DNA of 64,000 nucleotides from Lyophyllum atratum (GCA_014905825.1 JACGCN010000003.1:992001-1056000); one strand, 5' to 3'; shown: positions 42,737 through 53,830, counted from the first letter of the stretch. A program made the numbers and translations. The notes: generated by a model not told the origin, from the letters alone.

Positions 42737-43437
42737 TTGTGCTATACAACATGAACTAGGACTTCAATAAAATTCTGCACGAGAAAATTTATTTATTATG
42801 ATCTCGCGGTACATTCTCCTCATACAAGCAAGTATTTTCGCTCACTGGATGAGGCTGTAGGAACGATGACCATATTTTCCATGGAACATCGGAGTTTCAA
42901 TTGGCAGGGCGTTGGACCCCACTAGTGTCCTCGTGCCGATGACTTTCAGCACTAGCTTAGGCTATCTCATCATGCAAAAAAATCGAAGATAGCAATCACG
43001 CTATTTGAACATGACCTTTGAAGTTAGGGGAAAAGAAAGTTTGTATGTTGAACAGGTCAAACAACATAACTAGTATCGACTTGTGGTACTACTAGTCTCT
43101 CCTAGACAGAGACAATCAGTCGTTCCTCCGTTCTTTAGTCTGTTGGTTATCTGATGTGCCTGTCAGGAGGGTGATCTTATTATATAATCATCACCACATG
43201 ATCACAAGCAAACAAACAATTAAGAACACGTCGCGTCTCAGTCGCGTACGCGAAAACCATCCCGTTCACCATGTTCTGAGCAGTGTATAACATATTTTGA
43301 TCAACTGTATGATCGATTGTGTGTAGAAAGCCCAACAGAGCATGTAGGCCATGGTTCCGTCTTGGCACTTGCTAAGCAAGACGGAATTGTCTTTCAATTC
43401 AAACAATGAAATTTTTACCGCCTTGCTACCAGCAGCT
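42737..43437. other. Unassigned spacer
   Basis: No gene recognised. Minus-strand ORFs at 43180-43472 are short and lack features. Confidence 0.4.
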
Positions 43438-44263
43438 ATGTCGACACCGAACAGACCACCATATGTGTTCATTCATTCACCCCTCTCCACGCCTGTGCCA
43501 GTTATAGACAGCTCAGGGTCTAGCTCGACTATACCACCCCCGCAGCAGCCTCGCTTCCGCACTCCGAAGCACTCCGAAGACAAGGCCAATGATATCCTGG
43601 AGACAATTCAAAAGGATTTCGGTTCCCCTCTCTTTCACCTCGTTATGTGGCAGCGAAAAAGATAAGACTAAAAGACATGTTGGGATGGTGACAGCATTTC
43701 TGCAAGGAAGCTTGGGTACTCACATGGGTGAAATCGAGCTCATCTACAATCACCGGCAGAGTCGCCCACCAGTAGATTCTTCCGATGCCGGGCATGCCTT
43801 TTCTCCAACTATTCCTCTAGACCAGATCTCCCATGCACGTCCTTGTCTATCAGCTTGGGCCACATCCGTTGTAGGAGATGAAGTCTATCGTGAGGTGGAC
43901 AAGATGACGAAGAACGATCTATCGGATCTGGAAGATTGAACACAATTGAGGGCGACACGGAGCAGCCGCTCATAGATGAGCGTCCCGCAGGTCACTGGGA
44001 AGATCTAGGGAAATTCAGCATTCCAGCGTTAGCAGACAAGTATAAAAAACGCGCATCTCTTGCATGGTTTCTTGCAGAGTCCATGGCCGCACCTCCAAAG
44101 GACAGTGCGGTCATAGTCCGTGTACGAAGACCCCACAGGACGGTGCGTAAAGACTGAGCATTGGCTGAGAATGTGAGCTGACTGTGCCCTTGCTAGATTG
44201 CGGTTGGAGCAGTAAGTGCTTTTGTTTTTGCCAGAAACCGCTTTGCAAATTACCTTGCACTGA
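43438..44263 (+). pseudogene. DUF6589-like gene, 5' part, cut by a solo LTR
   Basis: Starts MSTPNRPPYVFIHSPLSTPV. It has a Pro-rich N-terminus, then EDKANDILETIQKDFG and VTAFLQGSLGTHMGEIELIY, a stop or intron around 43937, WEDLGKFSIPALADKYKKRA, AWFLAESMAAPPK and RPHRT. A 50-nt intron leads to IAVGAVSAFVFARNRFAN, where the inserted LTR begins (44264). The order matches the N-terminal half of large DUF6589 proteins common in mushrooms, some of them transposon-linked. The remaining part is not found after the LTR, so the gene is dead. Confidence 0.65.
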
Positions 44264-44625
44264 TGTTAGAACAGGCAAGCGCAGGGATGTTAGGTTAGAC
44301 AGCTACAAGCTGAAGTCCGAAGTTAGAAACTAGTTTATTGAGGAACTGACTGATCTACTCACCTGAAGTCCGAAGTTAGAAACTGGGGACTTCAGGTCAA
44401 TCTAATCTACTATATATACTGTGCACAAGAAGGCTGTGTGCACTGGTTAGATGGTAGCTAAGGAAACTGATCTGGTCAACAGGCAGTGTAGTAAGTCACC
44501 ATCAAGATGGTGATGCAACCAACACAGCCTGCAACACAGGAATGCTGTACAGTAACAACCATCAAGATGGTTGATGGGAGATAGGTTGGGAACGAGATTA
44601 GATAGCCCAGAAGGTGTTTCTAACA
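44264..44625 (-). repeat. Solo LTR of the copia-2 family, inverted
   Basis: 362 bp, nearly identical to 33087-33448. It starts within the LALxLG region of the DUF6589-like gene. Flanks are ACTGA and AATAC, so no TSD is visible; deletion or recombination after insertion is likely, since the gene does not resume on the other side. Confidence 0.9.
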
Positions 44626-44649
44626 AATACTGACTTATGTTATTGCTCA

Positions 44650-45708
44650 ACAGGCCACATCTGATGATCGCACGACTCGTCAGCCTGCCCATGTCATCGA
44701 TCCTGCTCTCTACGGGCTTCCACCTCTCCCAGACAGTGACGACGAGGACCTTATTGATGGTCCCACCATTGCGAAGGCACACGGCCGCACTCCTGCCGCC
44801 AAGGTGGCCGGTTCACGCCAAAAAGGAAAGGGGAAGCAGCGTGCCGTGCCATCATCTTCCAAAGGCAAACAGCGAGCTTCTGCACCCGATAGCTCCCAGA
44901 AGCGCAAGGCGGGAACCCTCTCCAGTGACGAGGATGTTGATGAGCCCGATTTGAAGCGTGGCCATCCTCGTGGCGCCGGGAACTACCATCCTGACGACGT
45001 AACAGAGCTGTTGAATGCGGTCGAAGCTGAGCTCCCGCTTGGTCAGCGAGGATGGTTGGCTATCCACAGAAGGTACACCAAGTGGGCTCACAAGCATGAT
45101 CGTCCAGATACAGTCAAGTCCCTGGAGACTAAGTACAAACAGGTACATCTGATCTTTTTTCTCTACGAACAAATGCTAATAAAGTTACGTAGTTGATCAA
45201 GACCACTATGCCCACGGGTGATGGCTACTGCCCGCCCGATGTCAAGACCGCACATAGCATTGAAGAACTCATCAACGAGCGTGCGTGTACCCGGGACCTC
45301 GATGATTCCGACTTCGATGGTGATGCCAGCCGCACCAATGCCGCTGTCAAGTCAGATGACGATGACAATGATGACAACGTCGAAATCGTCGATCCACCTG
45401 CAGTCAAGAAGGCTGTCAGTGCTATCATCCGTCATCCCGATCTGCTTGCCCCTGGGTCCCGCCGCAAGACCCGCGTCAATGGGATGGAGCTTGTTGCAAA
45501 GCTCGCTGACCCTCTCCAGAACACCCACTACCTCACCCTATCTCAACAATTCCGTGACTCCCAAATGACAACCGAGTCTTTGCGCAACCAGGTTCCCGCC
45601 CTCAATTCTCGACTACATGATGCTGAACGTGCACGTGACCGCGCTGATATGAAACTCGAACTTCAGGAACTTGCGGGGGGGCGTCAGAGCAGCGCTAGCT
45701 GGTCCTGA
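44650..45708 (+). CDS. Myb/SANT-like DNA-binding protein (3' part)
   Basis: Open from just after the LTR. An acidic/basic N-terminal stretch (KGKGKQRAVPSSSKGKQR) leads to a Myb/SANT-like domain at 44960-45140: GRG-like AGNYHPDDVTELLNAVEAEL, LGQRGWLAIHRRYTKWA and LETKYKQ. A 51-nt intron (about 45141-45191) follows, then LIKTTMPTGDGYCPPDVKTA, all as in mushroom proteins of this type. Then come acidic Asp runs and a C-terminal coiled coil (DAERARDRADMKLELQELAG). The frame ends at 45708, but another frame continues with plausible tail sequence, so a frameshift near 45680 (a G7 run) is possible. The N-terminus may be truncated by the LTR. Confidence 0.65.
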
Positions 45709-46273
45709 AAAGCTGGTCATGGCCGACGCAGTAGTTCGACAAAGGCAATGCTGCAGCGGAGCGAGGGCTACACCCGTGTAGTCGAGCGTTACCCTGATGG
45801 GGAAAGCTCGCGCTGGGTCTGGGATCCGTCATCAACAGGTAGCAGTGACCACGACGAACCCTCGATTGCGTCATCCTCCCACCATTAGCTTCCCCGCCGC
45901 CGCCCTCGCTACCGCCATCGTTCTGGTTCCTGTGTGTCACGCGACAGCTGGGATGCATTCATTCGCCCCCCGAGCCCGTTCCACTCTGGAATGAGTGGCC
46001 TCAACAATATGTTGGAAGAGCCTTCGTGCTTTACAGCTGATGCCGGTGCTTTAGCAGAGGTTAGCAAGGTGCCGGAGAATGCTAGTGTGGTTCTTGAACA
46101 GGGGACAAAACCCAATGCTAGTGATGGACACAACAGTCTTTAACTTTAGCTACTCTTCGTTAGACTTAGATTTTTGCTACGTTACGTGATGTGCTAAAGG
46201 AATTCTGGGAATGTATGAAATCTAGCTACCCTGTCATTCTTGCGCTGATCTGAGAACATAATGTTCTCGAAGT
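45709..46273. other. Unassigned, includes possible tail of the Myb-like gene
   Basis: 45715-45890 reads in a shifted frame as GYTRVVERYPDGESSRWVWD, a plausible C-terminus for the preceding gene. The rest shows no feature. Confidence 0.35.
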
Positions 46274-47454
46274 CTAACCATATCTGCTCCTGCTCTGCAT
46301 TACTGCGCCAAATGGCATGTACACACTTTGAATTTGGTTGTAACCCACACGTCGGCATCGCAGATTGTGAAGCTGAATTGTTGTCTCCAACAAGTCACCT
46401 CGACGTTCCGCATCGTTGATTTCGAGTGGTACACGCAATCGTCCAAAGGAACCCTGTAATGTTCGGTTGCCCCATTCGGCTGTCTGGCAGTAGGAAAGGA
46501 GTTCACGGTCAAATGCCATTGTCTCCTGGATTTGTTCAGCAGTTCCCTGCAACCGCTGACCAGCTTGGACAGGAGCGTGAATGCGACCTTGGATCTGGTT
46601 TGTGCCACGTGGGAATGCCGTGTCCGCAATGAGGTAAAACCCAGCTGGAGTGCTGGTCCGTAACTTCTCGAAAATATGAGCATCGTGCCAACTTCCTGGT
46701 GCATTGATGTTGGCTGCAATGATGGGGCCTGTAGTAAAGCTTAGATTAGCATGCTTTCGGGTGGAGTTTGGTCGTGTCGCTTACCTTTACACAAGCACAG
46801 AGCTCACAAAGTGCTCCGAAAGCCAACCATTGTATGTCGCGTTTTCAATGTCATCATCTTCAGAAGTTTGTACAGCTAACTTGAGACCATCAATGCTCGC
46901 AAAAGCTCCAGTGAGGCGAGGATGGCGGGCAATAATCAGCTGATTGAGCTCTTGAAACTCTGATGTATCAAGTGGCAGGGACGATAGCAAAAATTTGCTG
47001 TAGGCTAACTTCTCGCATCGTAGAATTAAGGTAGTGGAGGACCAAGCCAAGGGCACCAGGTGCATATAGCAATCGGGCCCCAGGACGTGGATCTCCCCCA
47101 CGCGAGGTATCAGCGCGAGTTATTGCTGTGGAAAGCCAACCGTATTCGAAGCCAGCCTCGAGAATGTAATGGAAGGTGGCGACGTCGAAACCCATTGTAG
47201 TTATATATGCTCTATCATTCCGACTTTTGTATAGAGCCTGCCATTGGGGTGCCAACGCGGGGATTGGCAAGCAATTGGGAACGGCGCAGATACAGGCGAT
47301 TAGGATGCCGTCGATCTTCCCGGATCTGACGGGCTTCTTCAACCCCGAGAAGGACCAGGGTCACGGCAGCAGCAATGCCTGCATAGTCTTCGTCATCAGC
47401 CTCCTGCTCCCTATCTTCCATTTGCTGCAGGAGGAAGCATGTGGTCTCATCCAT
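46274..47454 (-). pseudogene. PIF/Harbinger DDE transposase (nuclease) pseudogene 1
   Basis: Starts at 47454 (MDETTCFLLQQMEDREQEAD). A 1-bp insertion at about 47250 breaks the join between ANPRVGTP and WQALYKSRNDRAYITTMGFD. A deletion of about 30 residues plus frameshift follows QIFAIVP. Then come EFQELNQLIIARHPRLTGAF, ASIDGL (first Asp) and NATYNGWLSEHFVSSVLV. A 53-nt intron precedes PIIAANINAPGSWHDA, YLIADTAFPRG (second Asp) and the C-terminus TAEWGNRTLQGSFGRLRVPL, ending 46274. This is the DDE_Tnp_4-type nuclease of Harbinger elements. The partner Myb-like protein of such elements could be the 44650-45708 gene, but that is inference. Confidence 0.85.
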
Positions 47455-47612
47455 ATGAAGTTAAATTCGAGGGCAAGCAGTGTATAAATATCCTAATCAG
47501 ATAGCTTATGGTTTTCTTCGATGCATAGATTATCTGATCATAAAGCGGACTTTTATTCCTGGGTGATTCAAAGGTCGTGAATCTATTCCAATGCCTTACG
47601 GACAGTCACCCA

Positions 47613-47831
47613 CTGTACAGCATTCCACTGTTGCAGGCTGTGTTGGTTGCATCACCATCTTGATGGTGACTTACTACACTGCCTGTTGACCAGATCAGTT
47701 TCCTTAGCTACCATCTAACCAGTGCACACAGCCTTCTTGTGCACAATATATATAGTAGATTAGATTGACCTGAAGTCCCTAGCTTCTAACTTTGGACTTC
47801 AGGTGAGTATATCAGTCAGTTCCTCAATAAG
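47613..47831 (+). repeat. Truncated LTR of the copia-2 family
   Basis: Plus orientation, about 220 bp, from TGTACAGCATTCC to CAGTTCCTCAATAA, lacking both ends of the full LTR. It is more diverged than the two solo LTRs. Confidence 0.8.
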
Positions 47832-47839
47832 GCCCCATT

Positions 47840-47935
47840 CGGGATCCCAGTTACGATCCGGTCAGGTTAGGTTAGGTTAGGTTAGGGTTGTCACAAATCG
47901 AGGTGACTGGTTTCGGTCGGTTAGTCACACCTGCT
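47840..47935. repeat. Degenerate CCGGT block with TTAGG units
   Basis: Contains GATCCGGTCA, then four TTAGG units (AGGTTAGGTTAGGTTAGG, 47866-47887) and GTTTCGGTCGGTTAG. The five-base units are close to, but not, the fungal telomere repeat TTAGGG. Confidence 0.4.
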
Positions 47936-48014
47936 GTAATTGTCCTAGATAGCTTGCATTTGATCAGATAAAGCCTTTACACCTTTTTCCGCACTCTCAG
48001 AGCATTGTATATAC

Positions 48015-49062
48015 AATGGTCAGCTCACAACGTTGACCCAGAGGTCATCAGCAGCCTTCTCCGCTTCAAATTCACAAAGAAAAGCATCAAAAGGCAGCTG
48101 TATGCCTGCTTGGGGCCATTTCCGGGGTTCTTTCTGTCCTTGAACATGCTGAGGCTCATGCCTTGAACAAAAAACCTATGCATACTTCAGCCCTGACTGG
48201 ACAAAAATGGGTTGATGAGCTTCTAGCAGGTACGAACTCTTGAGCTTTCTCTGCAACGCAGCGATTGATGCTAATCGAGACTTCAAATTTGAACAGGGCA
48301 CCCTCTGCGTTTTGGAAGACAAATGGGAATGGTATTTGAGCAGAGGGCTGGGCTGGGTCCCACGCGATATGTCACGTCCGAGGAGCAACTGGCAATCTTT
48401 ATTTGTATAGCACGAACTGGCCTATCTAATGCAGAAATGCAAGAACGGTTTCAACGCAGCGGAGACACAATCTCAAAGTAAGTCCTGTCTGCCATCTTTT
48501 GCTTTAGCTTCCTATACTGACGGTCATATCACCAGTGTTTTCATCGCGTCCCCAACATGCTGATTTCAAAAGAATTCTATCAGACATATGTCCGCCTTCC
48601 AACAAACGAGGTGCCACCTGAAATTCGTCAGAACCCAAAATTCTTCCCCTACTTCTCTTGTCTTGAAAAGCGACATGGCAAGGTTTCGGAGTTGAAAAGG
48701 CTTCATCTACTTGCAGCCTATCTTTTCGACCTGCAGTTTTGCTATATTCTTGGCTGGAAGGGAAGCACTGCAGATTCTCGGGTCGTTGAAAACACCCAAC
48801 GAACAGATTTTGTGATAGAGCCAGGTACATACTACCTGGCAGATGCTGGATTTCCCTTGTGTGATGCTCTGCTTGTGCCATATCATGGTGTGCGCTATCA
48901 TCTCAAGGAATGGGAGCAAGCTAATCTACAGTATGTCTGTTTTTCGATGGCTAGCTCCAGTGCTCATTTTGTCACTCAGACCTGCAAATTACAAGGAGCT
49001 TTTCAATCTATGACATGCGTCTTTCCGAAACATGATCGAGCACATCTTTGGGGTCTGTAGAG
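48015..49062 (+). pseudogene. PIF/Harbinger DDE transposase pseudogene 2
   Basis: Exons contain LTGQKWVDELLA, then (after a 66-nt intron) GHPLRFGRQMGMVFEQRAGL and YVTSEEQLAIFICIARTGLS, with a further intron at about 48478-48535. Next are LISKEFYQTYVRLPTNEVPP and RQNPKFFPYF, a jump that deletes the first catalytic Asp region (expected GAIDGSH), then FCYILGWKGSTADSRVVE, TYYLADAGFPLCDALLVPY (second Asp) and HGVRYHLKEW. After a last intron come PANYKELFNL, a TGA at 49011-49013 where the family has Arg, and HASFRNMIEHIFGV. A different lineage from pseudogene 1. Inactive. Confidence 0.85.
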
Positions 49063-49164
49063 CCTTCTCAGCATCCATCCACCCAAGCTGCACTATGCCA
49101 GCTACTGTTGCTGGTCATCCTGCCGTTCTCCTTCTGCTTTTCGAGACATTCCACCAGCATGGAA

Positions 49165-50409
49165 TCACAACTTGAGTTCCACGATGCTCGTGCCGCAGGC
49201 TGTAACGGTCATGACCAGGGGCGTATATTGAGTATAGGCATGTTCCAAGAAGTCTTCGCCCCTATACTGATGAGCGTGGAAGAGAATGTTGGCGAGACAG
49301 GGTAGGCTATGGAAATAGAAGTTCTTGATAATCAACAGACTGCGGCATTCCTGCCAACAGATGATGGTGCTCAGCACCTGAACATCCAAGTTCATCATGG
49401 CCAGATCTGACATAACCGAACAAGCGTCATTCGCCCGAATAAGAACCATTTGCGCACTGGCAGACTGTATCAAATGTGCATCCGAAGCTGTCTTGGAAAC
49501 ATCCTTCAATGGATCGAATACCAGATATCCACTCAAATGGTTTTGTCGATCGTTAATTTCGGAAAGCTTGAGAAGAAGGGCTTTCAGCCTTTCTGGAACT
49601 TTGATCGACTTGCCGCTGTGTTTCATCTTGTCATGCTGGACTCGGAGGCTTTTGAACTTGTTGAGAATGTTGTCCGTCGAAAAAATGTTTCTCAACAGGC
49701 AAACATTGTTGAGCAACGCTATGCCTCCAACCGACGGGTCATCATAACGCTCCAGTTGGGGCTGCAGGGAAATCGATGCAATGGGATTCTTAGCAATGTA
49801 TTCATTCAGGAGTCCTTGCGCTTCACTAGAAAGAGGGTCAGATCCATGATGCAAGATGAATGAATGCAAGTCTGCAACTTACGACAGCTCTGATGCTATA
49901 TGCCATTCATTGTAACGCTTGGAATAATTCATCCACTTGACTTGCAACTTGTGTTCTCTTTTTTGATTAAATCGCTAGAGAGGAACAGGGTCATTGACAC
50001 TTGGACTACAAATATATAAGAAAGTGCTTACGGAGTTGACAATCGCCTGTACTTTGTATTCAGGCTCTTCTCGATCACTATCTTCTCCAGCATCACTTTG
50101 TTCTCCGTCTTCACTCTCAGACTATCCGTTATTTCCCTCATTATCGCTCCTGCTAGGCGTAGTTGAACATTTATGTTTGCGACTGGAGTGTGGAAGTGAT
50201 GACGCATCAATCGCAGAATTTAGCATGGTGGCCTCTGTGACGGATCCAGGCAGGGGTGTTTCTGAATGGCTATTGTTGCAACCCAAACGACGAGGTGGTG
50301 GTGGCGTGTTGGTTAGAGAATGTGGGGCTTCCGGATCCTCTGGATTGGCGTTGTGAGCCATGGGTGAGCTTGGCTCTGTCCTTACAGGATCTATGGTAGC
50401 AAACACCAT
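49165..50409 (-). CDS. Chromodomain protein gene with a premature TAG
   Basis: Exon 1 starts at 50409 (MVFATIDPVRTEPSSP), has a Pro/Ser-rich N-terminus, meets TAG at 50122-50124, then continues open with SESEDGEQSDAGEDSD and EEPEYKVQAIVNS to a donor at 50031. A 57-nt intron leads to exon 2 (49974-49883): NQKREHKLQVKWMNYSKRYN then EWHIASELS. Together these form a chromodomain, the fold that binds methylated histone tails. The third stretch (49869-49165) is a separate unrecognised domain (LERYDDPSVGGIALLNNVCL ... VFDPLKDVSKTASDAHLIQS). TAG for CAG would be one transition. It could be a host gene or one associated with transposons. Confidence 0.6.
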
Positions 50410-51328
50410 GGAGGATCCGGGTGGTGGTGGCTTATCGATTGTAAAGCGGGCAATGCTTGGGTGAATTTGGAAAACTGTGCAATTTTTGTTCTATTGGTCA
50501 GAAGAGATGTCCTGCAGTGCCTTTGAGCCCAGGTGACTCATGGGCGAGAGGCAAAGCATACCATTGAGTCTCATCGTCCACCCATATCTTTGATCCTTGA
50601 CCATCGACAATGAACCAAGTTGCCTATAACTTGATGTAAGGGCTGCCAGTGGAAGAAATGCAGTTATGAATGCTTACCTTTCCTGCCTTGTATTCATGAT
50701 CGAGGTGGTGGCACGTCATCACCGGTCAACTTAGGCCTCCAAATTATGGGTTCGAGCTGTAGAGCCGGAAACAAAGCGCTGCTCGTGGCTTGCTCCTTGA
50801 GGATCTATTGATGGTTTGCAAAGCATCGAAGGGAAGGCTGCCGACAATACCACTGGGTGTGGTAAATCTGATGGAATTCATGATGGTATCGAGTGTTAAT
50901 CCCTGGAGATGCTGTCAGAGCATTGGCCGGGTGGATTTCCGTGTCCGAGACAGGACCAAGAAGGTGCTTGCCGTGTGAGTGAAGTTCTGGGACCTACTCA
51001 ACGAGTGTTCCAGAGTGCCATGATTCCCGAAACGGGTTTCGGGACTCAGCGACACAATTCTGCTGTGTGGTTTGGACGTTGTGATATGCAACGAATCCCA
51101 CGTGGCTGACTGCTGGCATATGGGTATTTGGCATCGATAGCACGCATAGTTTTGATTGATTCATGGTCAAAGTGTAACTGCTGGTGGGCTTGAAGGTGTG
51201 GTTCCAGAATGCTCATCGTTGGCACGGAAAGAGAAAAATAGTATCGCTACATCTGATTCCCGGCAGTAAAGCGCAGTCCGTCCAAGAAGAAATGGCCCAA
51301 TGTCAGATCTTTAGTTCATGCCCAGTCT
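50410..51328 (-). other. Mostly unassigned; possible minus-strand exons
   Basis: On the minus strand, 51170-50960 has open stretches (MRAIDAKYPYASSHVGFVAY) that may belong to the gene at 51329-51871, but stops intervene and I cannot build a model. Nothing else recognised. Confidence 0.25.
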
Positions 51329-51871
51329 TCAAATTAGATCGGACAGAGTGTTGGACTTGAAATAGACTCCGGGTGGGAGACGAAGACACATGACAAAGAA
51401 TGTCAGGTGAGTCATATCGTCTTGCGCATCATTATGAAATTTTCCTTGCTCTTCGCCAATGGTGATGGTGAGTTTGCCCCATACCCAGTCCAAGAATACA
51501 TTCATCTGCAGGCTATTGGGGCCTGGTAAGAGGCCACCAAAGGAGAGGACATTGTTGTCGGTAGAGTGGAAATCAGAGATGGCCATCTCAAATTTGGACA
51601 GCATGTGCAGCATGACAAGGCGGAACAAGTAGTGGACTTCGAGAAGCTCTCCAATACACGCTTTGGCATATGGGTACCCAATTTGTACAACGGGAACCAC
51701 TTTCCCCATGGCGTGACCTTTTTCTACGGTAGCTGCAAGAGTATACGATCTATCATAACGGTGCTCGCCATTTGGGTCTGGGTGTGAAGAGCGGTCATTT
51801 CTTTTGAGACCTTCCAAGCTCAGAAGCCCGCTTGATGGCCACATCACCCAATGACGCTTGGTGCAGCCCAT
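51329..51871 (-). CDS. Unknown protein, possible 2OG-dioxygenase-like fragment
   Basis: 180 codons (MGCTKRHWVMWPSSGLLSLE). It has helical middle segments (EVHYLFRLVMLHMLSKFEMA) and a C-terminal region with GKLTITIGEEQGKFHNDAQD followed by FFVMCLRLPPGVYF. HND then a hydrophobic strand could be an HxD iron site like those of TET/JBP-type enzymes, but the distal His and Arg are not seen before the stop. Function unproven. Confidence 0.35.
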   Translation of the reverse strand: MGCTKRHWVMWPSSGLLSLEGLKRNDRSSHPDPNGEHRYDRSYTLAATVEKGHAMGKVVPVVQIGYPYAKACIGELLEVHYLFRLVMLHMLSKFEMAISDFHSTDNNVLSFGGLLPGPNSLQMNVFLDWVWGKLTITIGEEQGKFHNDAQDDMTHLTFFVMCLRLPPGVYFKSNTLSDLI

Positions 51872-51879
51872 TGCAACCC

Positions 51880-52445
51880 CTGAGAGGCCCCGTGTGGTGC
51901 CACATCGCTGCTATTTGCCCACACACCTGCTACATCATATCTGACCGTTGCGACATCGCTAAACCGCCGCCATGTACGTCCTCAACAACCCGCCACTAAT
52001 CCGCCCACACCACTGCCAGATCATATTCCCCGACTACCGCCATGTCACTCAACCGCCACATGTCACCCAGGCCACCACCACGTCCTCAAACACCATGTCA
52101 CCAGATCCCATGCCACCCAGTCATCGCCTTCCCCCTTTTCTATATTTCATTCAATTAATTTTCAATACAAGTTTTGTAGTAGTTAGTTCTTCTGTAGTAG
52201 TTATATGCTAATATATCTTTATAAGTTCATGTGGTACTACTATACTTCTAAGTAATTTCGCAGTCGTGACTGGTCACAGTCGGTCCTGTAAGTTGGTGCA
52301 ACTGATAACGACCGGTTGTGCACGGTTCGGTTGTCAGCTGCACACCCTTTGTAAAGTTCCCGACCAGCCGGTTGTGGTTGTGGCCTAAATGGGCTAAAAA
52401 CTGGAGCGGACCGGACTTTGAAAGCCTAACGGGTTGGAGAGAAAG
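51880..52445 (-). repeat. Composite repeat 3: decayed core plus CCGGT block
   Basis: 51890-52130 is the reverse-complement type of the TGACGTGG core (CGCCATGTCACTCAACCGCC), with many CG-to-TG changes, so the motif now often reads TGACATGG. 52150-52250 resembles the reverse complement of 37690-37790. A CCGGT block at 52262-52445 (CGACCGGTTGTGCACGG) ends GACCGGACTTTGAAAGCCTA. Only one block is visible. Confidence 0.55.
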
Positions 52446-53510
52446 GGGAGATGGGACCGTACCTGCACCCCAAGCTGAAGACAATTCGACATTGAATACA
52501 GAAAGGGACGAAATCCCTACTCGCAATAACCTAAATGTCATCTCGGGAATGCCGCAAAAGAAGACTCAAGAACTCAATCGCCTTTGTAAGGAATGAAACA
52601 CCCTTGGTCGATCTGAATGAAAGAACATCGTTGGAGCTCACAGCAGTTGGATCAGCCTCTGCTGACTATAGTAACCCAAAGAGTGTAGCACCCTCCATGG
52701 AATATCCATGTTAAGGTGGATTACGGAAAATTACGGTTGGGTTACACTACCCCTGCCCTTGTTTCGTCTACATGGTGAATTACGGTGGATCACTGTGGCT
52801 GAATTACGGTGAACCATGCTTACACTGCCATTGTTTTGACTAGCAATGAGAAAGGGTGGTAGGAAGGCAGAGACAAAAGGTCTCCGTCGATAGGGTCCCG
52901 GCTGGAGTTTCCGTTGGTGGGTTGCCCAGAGCCACGATCGATGGGTGCTGGGTGGGATGCGGAGCGTACGTGGGGATGGCTGTACATGGGAACATAATGT
53001 CCTTCGGCGTTGCACTCTGTGTTTGTACCGCAGAAGCGTGGGGTTCTGTTACTTACAAGCAGACAACTACATGGGTTTCTCGGCCACGATCAGCGTCAGA
53101 AAGTAAATGTGCCGGGGAACGTACACCGTCCTCGTCCCCCACAAAGGGCAACACCGTGGCAATTCATGTCCCTCACGCACACACAACAAAGCCAAGCTGC
53201 GAATGTATTGGTGTTGGGCTACGTAGGGATATACGTGTATGCTATGGGGGCCCCCCTCTGTGTCGACCTGTTAAACACTGGCCAACGTGACAGCCGTCGA
53301 GCGTCAGCGCATAACAAAATTCTGTCCATGTCCAGGGTGCTCGTGCAGATGGGTGGCGGGTTTGAGTCTGAACGGAACGTGACAATGCAAGGGGTCGGAC
53401 CTCACGCCTTACCCACACACAGGGACTGCGCCCCGATCCCGCGGTGTCATCCTCAGGAACAGGCGAGGCTGCGTAGCATCGTGGTCGGAGCGTAGTCGGA
53501 GCGCTCCGCG
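52446..53510. other. Unassigned; short ATTACGG repeats
   Basis: 52715-52815 contains at least five GAATTACGGTG/GATTACGG-type units. The ORFs at 52856-53495 on the plus strand overlap in different frames and show no domain; I do not call a gene. Confidence 0.35.
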
Positions 53511-53639
53511 CTCTACCCTGTCAGTAGGCGCTCTACCTGTGAGAGATGGGAAGGGTGGGTCCTCGCGATTTCGTTGCCTGGGATGTGATGAGCCCTGCGT
53601 CCAAGGTTCGGATGTGGCCTGTGCACATGGTCATCGTGA

Positions 53640-53830
53640 GGCAGGCGTGCGTAAAACATATTCGGCGGTGTCGCATCGTGTCCGGAAGAGTTCGTCTTCG
53701 AAAATGGCAACGTGTAAATGAAGATGTCGTTGGGTGGTGCGTGAATTGTCTTCGGCGGTGTCGCATGCTGTCTGTAAGGCCGGGTTAGGGGAGGTATTCG
53801 TCTTGGAGGATGGCGACGTGTAAAGTCAAA
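53640..53830 (+). repeat. Imperfect direct duplication of about 110 bp
   Basis: TTCGGCGGTGTCGCAT occurs at about 53659 and 53751, each followed about 45 bp later by GTCTTSGARRATGGCRACGT and GTAAA. A diverged tandem pair with no coding role seen. Confidence 0.6.
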
